Origin: Smithellaceae bacterium
GTDB lineage: Bacteria; Desulfobacterota; Syntrophia; Syntrophales; JAQULV01
Assembly: GCA_028718405.1 (NCBI GenBank)
Contig: JAQULV010000143.1
Coordinates: forward strand, 1-5,059
Length of the DNA stretch: 5,059 nt
Direction of reading: 5' to 3'
Below the pieces are notes generated by a model. It saw only the letters and a list, made by a program, of their open reading frames with translations, did no database searches and had not been told where the DNA came from. Position 1 is the first letter of the stretch. Each line of letters opens with the position of its first letter. Made by a program: the position numbers and the translations under genes. Shown here piece by piece: positions 4,962 to 5,059 of the stretch.

Positions 4962-5059
4962 AATTTCGCGATCCGCTGCGGTGAAACACCGGCAAGGTAA
5001 AGGGCCATCAGCAGCCAGGTTCTGAGCGTACAGGAAACAATCCCCTCCCCCTCCCAGCG
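4962..5059. other. Short 3' region without a supportable gene
   Basis: These 98 bases follow the VTT gene. A small hairpin (GGTG-AAA-CACC core, 4977-4994) lacks a T-tract. A minus-strand frame is open from the window edge through here but has no recognisable domain and runs into the VTT gene, so it is not called. Confidence 0.4.

Noticed and set aside
4977..4994. Hairpin with GGTG-AAA-CACC core after the VTT gene, as a possible terminator.
   Set aside because: Short bulged stem, three-base loop and no T-run afterwards.
4796..5059. Minus-strand frame open from the window edge (contains MALYLAGVSPQRIAKF).
   Set aside because: No recognisable domain; most of it is antisense to the conserved VTT gene and no ribosome site precedes the ATG at 5008. 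It could only be judged with sequence beyond 5059.

Overview
The window is GC-rich bacterial chromosome with tightly packed genes, short intergenic gaps and clear Shine-Dalgarno sites. The gene mix is a mercuric-reductase-like flavoprotein, a TIGR04282-type glycosyltransferase, a sterol-desaturase-family hydroxylase, a DUF1499 lipoprotein, a DUF4124/retropepsin-like protein and a TVP38/TMEM64 membrane protein. This suggests a Gram-negative bacterium, most likely of the Desulfobacterota (former Deltaproteobacteria, Syntrophus-like). That placement is inference from gene content; there is no rRNA or other marker here.

Layout. (1) 1-942, plus strand: the 3' two thirds of a pyridine nucleotide-disulfide oxidoreductase whose 5' end lies outside the window. 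(2) 2895 down to 917, minus strand: a three-gene operon transcribed right to left, DUF1499 lipoprotein, then sterol desaturase/fatty acid hydroxylase family membrane protein, then TIGR04282/DUF2064 glycosyltransferase, with gaps of 24 and 5 bases. Its last gene converges on the oxidoreductase and overlaps it by 26 bases. (3) 2896-3103: a divergent intergenic region carrying a TATAAT box preceded by a TATGTC/GACATA inverted-repeat array, the most operator-like element in the window. (4) 3104-3361, plus: a small protein with a four-cysteine zinc ribbon and one C-terminal membrane helix. (5) 3362-3487: a short spacer with a perfect TTGACA -35 box. (6) 3488-4961, plus: a two-gene operon of a DUF4124 plus retropepsin-like aspartic protease and a TVP38/TMEM64 (VTT) membrane protein. 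(7) 4962-5059: 98 bases with no supportable gene.

How the genes may work together. Nearly everything outside the oxidoreductase and glycosyltransferase is membrane- or envelope-directed: lipoprotein, lipid-hydroxylase-like integral membrane enzyme, zinc-ribbon membrane protein, exported protease, VTT-domain protein. VTT proteins and this flavoprotein class are recurrent neighbours, sometimes fused, in other bacteria, so genes at both ends of the window may be functionally linked. The minus-strand trio looks like an envelope or lipid modification cassette, but no substrate can be read from the sequence. No mobile elements, CRISPR arrays, tRNA or rRNA genes were seen. Overall this is a fairly ordinary chromosomal region with a few points worth a second look rather than an obvious new system.
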